DNA of 32,701 bases from a virus. The translations under genes were made by a program, and so were the position numbers. Shown here one piece after another: positions 19,805-26,490 of this stretch; the first letter of the stretch is position 1; every line of letters starts with the position of its first letter. The stretch lies in the IMG/VR virus record IMGVR_UViG_3300013126_000130, positions 1-32,701 of that record. One strand, 5' to 3'. The notes under the pieces are model-generated. The model was not told the origin of the DNA. It saw nothing but the letters and a program-made list of their open reading frames with translations, and searched no databases.

Positions 19805-21805
19805 ATGAAACAGATGTCGCAAACAAAACAACCATCTCCAGCAACTAAAACTCCACTGGTTGACTCGTTCGGTAAGGACCTAACCCAGCTAGCAGCTGAA
19901 GGAAAATTGGACCCGGTAGTCGGAAGAGCAGAAGAGATAAAGCGGTGCAGCCAAATCCTTTCCCGAAGAAAAAAGAACAACCCTTTGCTGATCGGAGAAC
20001 CAGGAGTTGGAAAAACTGCGATAGTTGAAGGTTTGGCTATGAGAATAGTCAACCGAACCTGTTCCAGAGCACTGTTCGGAAAACGAATAGTTGCTCTTGA
20101 GCTTGCAAATTTGGTCGCCGGTACGAAGTACCGCGGTCAGTTTGAGGAACGCATGGAGCAGATCATCCAGGAAGTTCAGTCATCAGGAAACATCATACTG
20201 TTCATCGACGAAGTTCACGCTATCGTCGGAGCAGGCGCAGCTAGCGGATCGCTTGATGCAGCTAACATATTAAAACCCGCTTTGGCCAGAGGAGAGATCC
20301 AGTGCATCGGTTCAACAACGACTGAAGAGTACAGACTTTCTATCGAAAAGGACGGGGCCCTGAACCGTAGGTTTCAGCAGATAATGGTCAACCCAACGAC
20401 AGCCGAAGAGACTCGAATAATCCTCGAAAACATAAAGAGCAAGTACGAGGATCACCACGCAGTTAAGTACGATGCTGAAGCTTTGGACGCGTGCGTTACT
20501 CTGAGCGAAAGGTACATAGCTGACCGGTTCTTACCGGATAAATCAATTGACCTAATGGACGAAGCTGGCGCAACGGTTCACGTGAACGGCGTTGTCGTTC
20601 CGGACAAGATGAAAAAGCTTGAGGACAAGCTGACTGCCATTCTGAAGAAGAAAAAGAATGCTGTTGACTCCCAGGATTACGAAGCGGCTGCCAAGCTACG
20701 GGACGAAGCTCTCGAAGCAGCAGATCAGATAACAAAAGCAAAGAGCGATTGGGAAAAATCGCTTGCTAAGACCGAAAATCGCTTATCTGTGACTGATGGT
20801 GACATCGCTGACCTTGTCTCAACGATCACAGGCATACCTGTCAACCGGATGACTGGAACCGAGATAGAGAAACTTTCCTCAATGGAACCTTCTCTCAGAA
20901 AAGTAATAGTCGGACAGGACGATGCCATTCACAAATTAACTAGAGCTATAAAAAGATCGAGGGCCGGCTTAAAGTCAAAGAAAAAACCCATCGGAACTTT
21001 CCTGTTCATCGGACCGAGCGGAGTCGGGAAAAGCGAACTAGCAAAGCAGCTTGCTAAATACCTATTCTCATCGGAAGATGCTCTGATTCGCATAGACATG
21101 TCCGAGTACAGTGAAAAGTTCACGACCAGTCGGTTGAACGGAGCTCCTCCAGGATACGTAGGTTACGAAAGTGGCGGTCAGTTAACAGAAAAGGTTCGCC
21201 GGCGTCCTTACTCTGTCATTCTGCTAGATGAGATCGAGAAAGCTGATCCAGCTATCTTCAACACTCTTCTGCAAGTTCTGGACGACGGCCGAATGACTGA
21301 CGGCCAGGGAAAAACGGTTGACTTTAAGAACACAGTCATCATCATGACGTCGAACATAGGGGTTAGAGTCCTTCAGGACTTTGGAACGGGCATAGGTTTT
21401 GCTACCAAGTCGGTAGAACAACAGAGAGAAGCAGCTAACGATGTTCTCAGGAAAGAAGTCAGCAGAAAATTCCCCCCGGAATTCATCAACCGTATTGACG
21501 ACATCATAACTTTCAACTTGTTGGCTAAGGAACACATACGGTCAATCGTGGAAATCGAACTGGTCGACCTACAGAACAGAGTTTCCGAAAATGGGTACTC
21601 GTTCGAGCTAACCGAAGAAGCAAAGGAATTCTTGATCGACAAGGGTTACGATTCAAAATTCGGAGCGCGTCCTCTAAAGAGAGCTATTCAGACACACCTA
21701 GAGGATGTCATTGCCGAAGCCTATATTGACAGTAATGTTCGGCCTGGTGATCACCTAGTCATCACGAAAAGTGAGTTTGGTGACACCCTAATCATACAGA
21801 AATGA
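19805..21805 (+). CDS. clpC: ClpC-type Hsp100 AAA+ ATPase lacking the N-domain
   Basis: A 666-residue protein with two AAA+ modules. First: GEPGVGKT (64-71), ILFIDEVHA (131-139). Second: GPSGVGKS (403-410), VILLDEIEKA (471-480), arginine-finger segment INRIDD. Between them a UVR-like coiled middle domain (QDYEAAAKLRDEAL, about 290-303), typical of ClpC, not ClpB. The N-terminal Clp_N repeats (about 150 residues) are absent, so adaptor binding must differ. The closest pattern I can recall is ClpC of Bacteroidota (DxFGxDLTxLAxEGKLDPVVGR). It unfolds proteins, possibly feeding host ClpP or acting in head or tail assembly. Start ATG 19805 follows the previous stop by 5 nt. It was probably acquired from a host. 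Confidence 0.92.
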   Translation: MKQMSQTKQPSPATKTPLVDSFGKDLTQLAAEGKLDPVVGRAEEIKRCSQILSRRKKNNPLLIGEPGVGKTAIVEGLAMRIVNRTCSRALFGKRIVALELANLVAGTKYRGQFEERMEQIIQEVQSSGNIILFIDEVHAIVGAGAASGSLDAANILKPALARGEIQCIGSTTTEEYRLSIEKDGALNRRFQQIMVNPTTAEETRIILENIKSKYEDHHAVKYDAEALDACVTLSERYIADRFLPDKSIDLMDEAGATVHVNGVVVPDKMKKLEDKLTAILKKKKNAVDSQDYEAAAKLRDEALEAADQITKAKSDWEKSLAKTENRLSVTDGDIADLVSTITGIPVNRMTGTEIEKLSSMEPSLRKVIVGQDDAIHKLTRAIKRSRAGLKSKKKPIGTFLFIGPSGVGKSELAKQLAKYLFSSEDALIRIDMSEYSEKFTTSRLNGAPPGYVGYESGGQLTEKVRRRPYSVILLDEIEKADPAIFNTLLQVLDDGRMTDGQGKTVDFKNTVIIMTSNIGVRVLQDFGTGIGFATKSVEQQREAANDVLRKEVSRKFPPEFINRIDDIITFNLLAKEHIRSIVEIELVDLQNRVSENGYSFELTEEAKEFLIDKGYDSKFGARPLKRAIQTHLEDVIAEAYIDSNVRPGDHLVITKSEFGDTLIIQK

Positions 21806-22014
21806 AACATGCTAACTTAAATAGGTTGCCTTGGGAAAGAAAACCATCCTTGTGGAAAAGATTTGTTCGCAAATTTTACTCGGTGTCAGGAAATAATGGC
21901 ATCATTGGTCCAGGGTACAGAGTGTACTACCGGTTCGATTATGGGAAAGTTGCAATTTTTTTGAGTATAGTATTCTTCCTGATTATAGTTGGACTAATAC
22001 TATTTTTGTTATGA
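21802..22014 (+). CDS. Small membrane protein
   Basis: A 70-residue protein with a basic N-terminus and a C-terminal membrane segment of about 21 residues (VAIFLSIVFFLIIVGLILFL). It overlaps the ClpC-like stop by 4 nt (ATGA) and the next gene by 4 nt. It is a small envelope protein of unknown role; lysis or superinfection exclusion are possibilities. Confidence 0.7.
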   Translation: MKHANLNRLPWERKPSLWKRFVRKFYSVSGNNGIIGPGYRVYYRFDYGKVAIFLSIVFFLIIVGLILFLL

Positions 22015-22643
22015 AACTTCGAATTTTTGCACTTATAGCTTTTTTATTCTTTGCGTCAATTTCCTTTGGTCAAACCGAACAAGGATCTCATACTCTATTT
22101 CGCAGCGATCCTTCTGGGCAAAGAGTCAATGCATACGTTTCCTTCGACGGATCGCTCTATTACGTGAACGAACACCTCGCTGGAGGTCTCGGCGGAACAA
22201 TAGGCATGACGGTGAATCGATCATTTTCAGCTGGTCTGACTGGAGCTTTTCTGTTAAAATCCGACGGAGAAGAAATTTCCCAGTTCACTCCACCTCCTGG
22301 AATAAACAATTACCAGATGAGAAGGTATTGTTGGTATGCTGGGGTGCTAATCGAGCCAACTTTACTGCCAACGTTTCCGCTTCACTTGACCTTTCCGATC
22401 ACAATTGGCGGTGGGTTACTAACCTACAAGTGGCAGGAGGACAACGGCTGGTGGAGTTACTACAGCACTTCTCTTCCTGGGTACCCAGAGTATTTTTTTA
22501 TAGCGATAGTCGGTGCTAGAGCCGAGATAAACGTAGTCGATGGGTTCAGAATTTCGGTTGGGCCGTCGTATCGGTACACAACTAACGTTAATTTTCTAAA
22601 CGGTTTCGCGTTAGACTTATCTTTGAAACTCGGAAGGTACTAA
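22011..22643 (+). CDS. Exported outer-membrane beta-barrel-like protein
   Basis: A 210-residue protein. A Sec signal peptide (IFALIAFLFFASISFG, then Q) with cleavage probably before Gln, as common in Bacteroidota. The rest alternates short polar and hydrophobic strands (GTIGMTVNRSFSAGLTGAFL, LHLTFPITIGGGLLTYKW) and ends DLSLKLGRY with a terminal aromatic residue, as in beta-barrel outer membrane proteins. A phage-made outer membrane protein could alter receptors or block superinfection. The export and barrel reading is good; the role is inferred. Alternatively it is a periplasmic beta-sandwich. Confidence 0.75.
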   Translation: MKLRIFALIAFLFFASISFGQTEQGSHTLFRSDPSGQRVNAYVSFDGSLYYVNEHLAGGLGGTIGMTVNRSFSAGLTGAFLLKSDGEEISQFTPPPGINNYQMRRYCWYAGVLIEPTLLPTFPLHLTFPITIGGGLLTYKWQEDNGWWSYYSTSLPGYPEYFFIAIVGARAEINVVDGFRISVGPSYRYTTNVNFLNGFALDLSLKLGRY

Positions 22644-22670
22644 TTTTCACCTTGGCACACTTTTTGCTGT

Positions 22671-22679
22671 TAAATAACT
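22671..22679 (+). promoter_or_regulatory. Late promoter variant TTAAATAAC
   Basis: TTAAATAAC differs from the late consensus in the second base but ends 19 nt before ATG 22699, the usual spacing. Confidence 0.45.
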
Positions 22680-22698
22680 AAGCAAAAAGAACGCCAAC

Positions 22699-23436
22699 AT
22701 GAGAACACTCGCCTTTTTAGTAATATTGTCAATTATTCTATCATTCGGCTGCTCGCCGAAGGTAGTCCAGGTATCAAAAACTCCTACTGAAACGTACGTC
22801 GTTCAAGAAGAACCTCAGCCGGTTGAGTATGTAACTCCGACGTACCAGTTTTACTTCTACCAGGAGCCAATTCGCTACACTTACTATGGTTATTACTGGT
22901 ATCAGCCGTACTACTACAACTTTTACAACCCTTATTACGATCCATTTTACTACGATTTTTACAGGTACAGTTACGGCTGGTACCCTTACTATCGCTGGAG
23001 TGCATGGGATCACCACCAGCACCACGATTGGTACAACGGTGATTGGAACAACAACGGTTGGTACTATGGACCTAGAAAATCAACAGGCTCACCAACTGGA
23101 CGAACGATTAAACCTCAGCCACGCGTTCAGGAGCAGCCTAAGCAACCGCAGAGAGTTCAGGAAAAACCAAAACCTCAACCTACTTACACAAAACCTACTA
23201 GAACTGAGCCAACTAGGTATTATCCACCAACATACCAGCAACCCAGAAACAAGAACGAATACACGAGTCCAGCGTACCGGACTCCGCCAACCTATTCCAA
23301 ACCAGCGGAAAGAAGTCCTATTCGTACGAACCCGGTTTACGAAGCGCCAAAATCACAACCTCGAAATGCTCAGCCTTCTCGCACACCGACTCAAAATTAT
23401 TCTCAGCCAACTAAAACTTCCAGAGGACCCAGGTAA
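22699..23436 (+). CDS. Tyr/Trp/Pro-rich lipoprotein
   Basis: A 245-residue protein. Residues 1-18 form a lipoprotein signal peptide with lipobox LSFGC; Cys18 would be lipidated. The middle (about 50-130) is dominated by Tyr and Trp (YYGYYWYQPYYYNFYNPYY) and ends in a His/Asp patch. The last 115 residues are Pro/Arg/Gln-rich repeats (QPRVQEQPKQPQRVQEKPKP) and basic. No domain is recognised. A surface or periplasmic lipoprotein made by a phage could be a spanin-like lysis factor, adhesin or receptor mask. Context: directly after an exported barrel-like protein. Confidence 0.75.
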   Translation: MRTLAFLVILSIILSFGCSPKVVQVSKTPTETYVVQEEPQPVEYVTPTYQFYFYQEPIRYTYYGYYWYQPYYYNFYNPYYDPFYYDFYRYSYGWYPYYRWSAWDHHQHHDWYNGDWNNNGWYYGPRKSTGSPTGRTIKPQPRVQEQPKQPQRVQEKPKPQPTYTKPTRTEPTRYYPPTYQQPRNKNEYTSPAYRTPPTYSKPAERSPIRTNPVYEAPKSQPRNAQPSRTPTQNYSQPTKTSRGPR

Positions 23437-23449
23437 ACCGGCCGGTCCG

Positions 23450-23458
23450 TATAAATAA
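23450..23458 (+). promoter_or_regulatory. T4-type late promoter TATAAATAA, tandem
   Basis: Perfect TATAAATAA ending 19 nt before ATG 23478; a second, weaker CATAAATAG follows at 23460-23468. Confidence 0.8.
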
Positions 23459-23477
23459 TCATAAATAGCTGAGTTTA

Positions 23478-23990
23478 ATGGGAAAGTTCGGAAAGTACTC
23501 ACTTCCTAAATTTCTTATGCGTAGATTAGGACCAGTTGAAGAAATCACCGGTCCTAACCAGGTTTTAGAAGAACCTAGCTCAAAGAAATCTGAAGTTAAC
23601 TTAACTGATCCAGATGATCAGGGCAAAATAATTGAACGAGAAATGCCAACCAAACGCAATCCTAATAGCGATAAAGAAAAAGGTTACGTCTTTGAAAGTT
23701 TTTCAGATTTCGAGCAGCAGGCCGAAACGGAAGAAGTAAACGAAGATGATATGCTAAAAGAACCTGAAGAAATGGTTCAACCTTGCGAGGGATGCAGCGA
23801 TTACCCCGATGCTCTGTCAGAAAAAGCAAAGATTGCGATCAAGAGAATGTGCGACGAAGTTCTGATTCAGGAAGCGACAGTTTTTGAAACGTCAGAGGAT
23901 CCCAACCAAACATACGAATCGTTCCTTCGCGAGTGCACCCATTACATGGCAGAGTGCTTGATAAGAGCAGCTCAGAACTTAAAGGTGTAA
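23478..23990 (+). CDS. Acidic late protein with internal targeting-like motif
   Basis: A 170-residue acidic protein. Basic start (MGKFGKYSLPKFLMRRLG), then a disordered Pro/Glu/Lys-rich stretch, then KGYVFESFSDFEQQAE (about 72-87) bearing the F-x-x-F motif, and a helical end with two Cys (CEGCSD and others). Driven by a perfect late promoter. The motif is internal rather than terminal. No enzyme signature. Structural or head-core role inferred. Confidence 0.7.
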   Translation: MGKFGKYSLPKFLMRRLGPVEEITGPNQVLEEPSSKKSEVNLTDPDDQGKIIEREMPTKRNPNSDKEKGYVFESFSDFEQQAETEEVNEDDMLKEPEEMVQPCEGCSDYPDALSEKAKIAIKRMCDEVLIQEATVFETSEDPNQTYESFLRECTHYMAECLIRAAQNLKV

Positions 23991-23992
23991 CT

Positions 23993-24763
23993 ATGGAACA
24001 GAAACAGCCCAAACAGATAGGAATACTTGCAGGAAAGTTCAAACCGCCGCACCTAGGTCACTTTGGCGTGATTCAGGGAATAGCTGACATGAACTACGAA
24101 ACTCACGTGTTCGTATCGCCGGTTGAGATGGACGGAGTTACCGGAGATATGGCTGTAAACATTCTGTACGAGTACTTCAAACCAGGTAAAAGGGATCGTC
24201 AAGACGTGTTCGTTCACTTAGCTGACGGTTCGCCGGTCAAAGAAGCGTTCAAGTTCGTTTCTGAACTTGGAGCTAGAGAAGATGCTTCGGATTTTGAGGT
24301 AAACGTTTATGCTCTACCTGAGGATATGAATCGGTTCAAAACTATAGACAAGTTCGCAGGTAACTTAGCTGGGGCAAACAGGTACCAGACAGAAAGAACT
24401 CAAGAGATTTCTGGAACGAAAATGCGAGAAGCTATAAAGAACAGAGACAAGGAAACTTTTAAGAGAGGAATTCCTGAAGGAATAGATCCGGAAAAGATAT
24501 GGAAGATAGTTACAGAAGAGGCAGGAGGAACGTACGCTATCCCGGCGGACTCTTTCGAAACACCGAATCAGTACGATTTTAACGTTCAGCCATCTCAGAT
24601 AAGCTTGAACTTTGGAGGAATACCTAACCAATGGACAAACTCTCAACCGATTTCACGGTGGGATTTTATGACCAATCCAATAGTTCAAGTTCGCGAAGAA
24701 CAATCGCCTACCAAGCACGTGAAAACCTTCACTGAGTACATAGAAGAACAAAGGGATAAATAA
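23993..24763 (+). CDS. Nucleotidyltransferase (NMN/nicotinate-nucleotide adenylyltransferase-like), C-terminal targeting-like motif
   Basis: A 256-residue protein. GILAGKFKPPHLGHFGVI (about 10-27) holds the HxGH motif of class I nucleotidyltransferases; ISGTKMREAI is the I-S-x-T-x-x-R motif. This places it with NMN or cytidylyl transferases. The C-terminal 60 residues are an extension with no motif until the end, where HVKTFTEYIEEQRDK repeats the T4 capsid-targeting pattern (KTYQEFI) at the C-terminus. The enzyme may therefore be packaged in the head and injected. It starts 3 nt after the previous stop and ends in GATAAATAA, a late promoter for the next gene. The NAD link is by family analogy only. 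Confidence 0.82.
   Translation: MEQKQPKQIGILAGKFKPPHLGHFGVIQGIADMNYETHVFVSPVEMDGVTGDMAVNILYEYFKPGKRDRQDVFVHLADGSPVKEAFKFVSELGAREDASDFEVNVYALPEDMNRFKTIDKFAGNLAGANRYQTERTQEISGTKMREAIKNRDKETFKRGIPEGIDPEKIWKIVTEEAGGTYAIPADSFETPNQYDFNVQPSQISLNFGGIPNQWTNSQPISRWDFMTNPIVQVREEQSPTKHVKTFTEYIEEQRDK
24755..24763 (+). promoter_or_regulatory. Late promoter GATAAATAA within a stop codon
   Basis: GAT AAA TAA encodes the last Asp-Lys-stop of the nucleotidyltransferase and ends 19 nt before ATG 24783. Confidence 0.55.
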
Positions 24764-24782
24764 GAAAAAGTACCGATACGAG

Positions 24783-25244
24783 ATGACAGATAAAATCATG
24801 TCCTTCGACCAATTTAGCAAAGCTGACGTTCTGGAGGATCCAAAAACTGCCCTAAAGGGCAATAACGTTGATCCCGGAAAGAAAGAAAAATTCGTTGACC
24901 AGGTAAAGAAAGCTGACCTAACACAGTTAGAAACTAACGAACCTGATTACTCGAAAGTTAACGAAGCTGATTCCAATGAGATAGCAAACTTGCAGAGCGT
25001 TGTGACCGCAGCGGAACGTGAACTTAACGATTTTAAGGAAAAGTTCTACACAGACTTAGCTGCTAAGGAAAAAGACTTGCAGACCAAGCGAGAAGCTCTT
25101 AACCAGGTGATTGCAGCGGCTGCCGCTACTACTCAGACGACAACGGTTGCTCCTACTGTTCAGGCAGCAACAGCACCAACCGCTCAGCAATCGATAGGAG
25201 GAGTTACTCCAGGTCAAGCACCAGCTGCACCAGCGACAGCGTAA
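24783..25244 (+). CDS. Putative head-core/structural protein with N-terminal targeting-like motif
   Basis: A 153-residue protein starting MTDKIMSFDQFSKADVLED; the MSFDQF motif matches the targeting-like motif of others here. The middle is a coiled helix (LQSVVTAAERELNDFKEKFY); the end is an Ala/Thr/Gln/Pro-rich tail (about 110-153), low in charge. No enzyme motif. It is a late gene, 14 nt before the structural gene at 25259. Head-core, scaffold or internal protein is a reasonable inference. Confidence 0.72.
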   Translation: MTDKIMSFDQFSKADVLEDPKTALKGNNVDPGKKEKFVDQVKKADLTQLETNEPDYSKVNEADSNEIANLQSVVTAAERELNDFKEKFYTDLAAKEKDLQTKREALNQVIAAAAATTQTTTVAPTVQAATAPTAQQSIGGVTPGQAPAAPATA

Positions 25245-25258
25245 AAACACTAACGTAA

Positions 25259-25990
25259 ATGACTAGAGTCGAACTAGCACTTGACATAAAGCAGGAACTA
25301 ACATTAGCACAAGCTCTTCCTTACTCGATACCGGATAAGGAAATAGAACGTGTCATCATAAACGCGGAACGGTTCTTTTACGATAACTGGAGACACGCGG
25401 TTGAGCCTCGGTACATTCTCATTCCTAACGAACTTTTGTCAAGCGATCAGTACAAGAGAACTAGAACCATACGAATGCCGGATTGCGTCCAATTCGTTCA
25501 CCAAGTTAAAGAACCTAAGGGTTCTTCGATGTTTGGAACGATAGACCAGGACTTTTCCGATCAGAAATTTATCGGGTCCGAATTATTTCTTACACCATTT
25601 ATCGGAGAATCTCTCGTGTACAGAACAGTTATCTTTTCGTTCCTAGACATCACCAAAAACTTTGTTCTTGACACAGTAGCTTACGATTACAACAAGAACA
25701 CAAAGAGCATAACCGTAAAGGGCAGAACTCCAAGCAAGATGGTAGTTGAGGTAAGCAAGAAGATAGAGGAACAGTACCTTTACGAGGACGAAATGTTCCA
25801 AAGGTACGTAAGGGCAAAAGCAAAGGTTAGGTTGGGAGAACTCTTGACCAGTTTTGACTTCAATTTACCTGGTGGAGTTAGACCGAATTACAATACCTTC
25901 GTTACGAAAGCTGACGCAGAATTTCAAGCTGTGTTAGACATGATGAAGGGCGAAAATACACCGGACTGGGTTTACCTAGTTCACTTCTAA
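25259..25990 (+). CDS. Putative virion protein (connector/neck-like)
   Basis: A 243-residue soluble alpha/beta protein: helical start (LDIKQELTLAQALPYSIPDK), an aromatic-rich AERFFYDNWRHAVEPRY, beta strands, and a helical C-terminal (RAKAKVRLGELLTSF). It sits in the late block immediately before gp25 (1 nt between stop and start) and near the portal, which makes a neck, tail-completion or baseplate role likely. I cannot match it to a named T4 protein; gp13/gp14-like neck protein is one option. Confidence 0.7.
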   Translation: MTRVELALDIKQELTLAQALPYSIPDKEIERVIINAERFFYDNWRHAVEPRYILIPNELLSSDQYKRTRTIRMPDCVQFVHQVKEPKGSSMFGTIDQDFSDQKFIGSELFLTPFIGESLVYRTVIFSFLDITKNFVLDTVAYDYNKNTKSITVKGRTPSKMVVEVSKKIEEQYLYEDEMFQRYVRAKAKVRLGELLTSFDFNLPGGVRPNYNTFVTKADAEFQAVLDMMKGENTPDWVYLVHF

Positions 25991-25991
25991 G

Positions 25992-26366
25992 ATGAGAGAT
26001 TTTTATTTCAGAGGTACTGACGATCCTAATTACAAATCGGACATTTTTGAGTCGACAAACGACATCGAAAATACGGTCTCTCAGGTAAGAATGACAATTC
26101 TGACGAGAAAGGGAGAAGTCTTGGGAGAGCCAAACTTTGGGTTAGACGTCACCAAGTACCTGTTCGAATTCGAAGGTTACCCTATTGACATCTTAGAAAA
26201 AGAAGCAGCTGAACAGATACAGAATTACGTGATGCTTGCAAAGATCAACGAAGTGGTGCCAACCGCTTTCGCGCTTGACGACGCTGGCGATATGTTCAAG
26301 GTAGGATTAGGACTGGACGTTTCTATCAACGGTAAGAGAACGTTCGCGGTTCTTTACGAAGACTAA
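25992..26366 (+). CDS. 25: Baseplate wedge protein gp25 (GpW/gp25 family)
   Basis: A 124-residue protein, close to the 132 of T4 gp25. Pattern: NTVSQVRMTILTRKGEVLGEPNFGLDVTKYLFE (start of the gp25/GpW lysozyme-like domain: I-x-T-x-x-G-E-x-x-x-x-P-x-F-G), then LEKEAAEQIQNYVMLAKINEV, and a closing strand GLGLDVSINGKRTF. gp25 is part of the wedge of contractile tail baseplates and sheath initiation. It is the last gene of the rightward late block. Confidence 0.88.
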   Translation: MRDFYFRGTDDPNYKSDIFESTNDIENTVSQVRMTILTRKGEVLGEPNFGLDVTKYLFEFEGYPIDILEKEAAEQIQNYVMLAKINEVVPTAFALDDAGDMFKVGLGLDVSINGKRTFAVLYED

Positions 26367-26432
26367 CGGTTCGTTCTTGATAACGTGGTTAGGTTGCTTA
26401 AGTTTCCACAACTTATTTAAGTAGTACTCATA

Positions 26433-26468
26433 AAAATGGCAGAACGTGTATTTCGTCCTGCCTTTTTT
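26433..26468. terminator. Bidirectional terminator between convergent gp25 and portal
   Basis: TAAAAATGGCAGAACG (26431-26446), loop TGTATTT, CGTCCTGCC (26454-26462), then TTTTTT; A run on the left, T run on the right, one mismatch in the stem. It serves both the rightward gp25 block and the leftward portal transcript. Confidence 0.85.
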
Positions 26469-26490
26469 GCCTTGTTTCTTTGCTCCCACT

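Noticed and set aside
22886-23458. Long Thr/Ile-rich open frame inside the lipoprotein gene
   Set aside because: It is a shifted reading of the repetitive Tyr/Pro-coding sequence; the lipoprotein frame has signal peptide and promoter.
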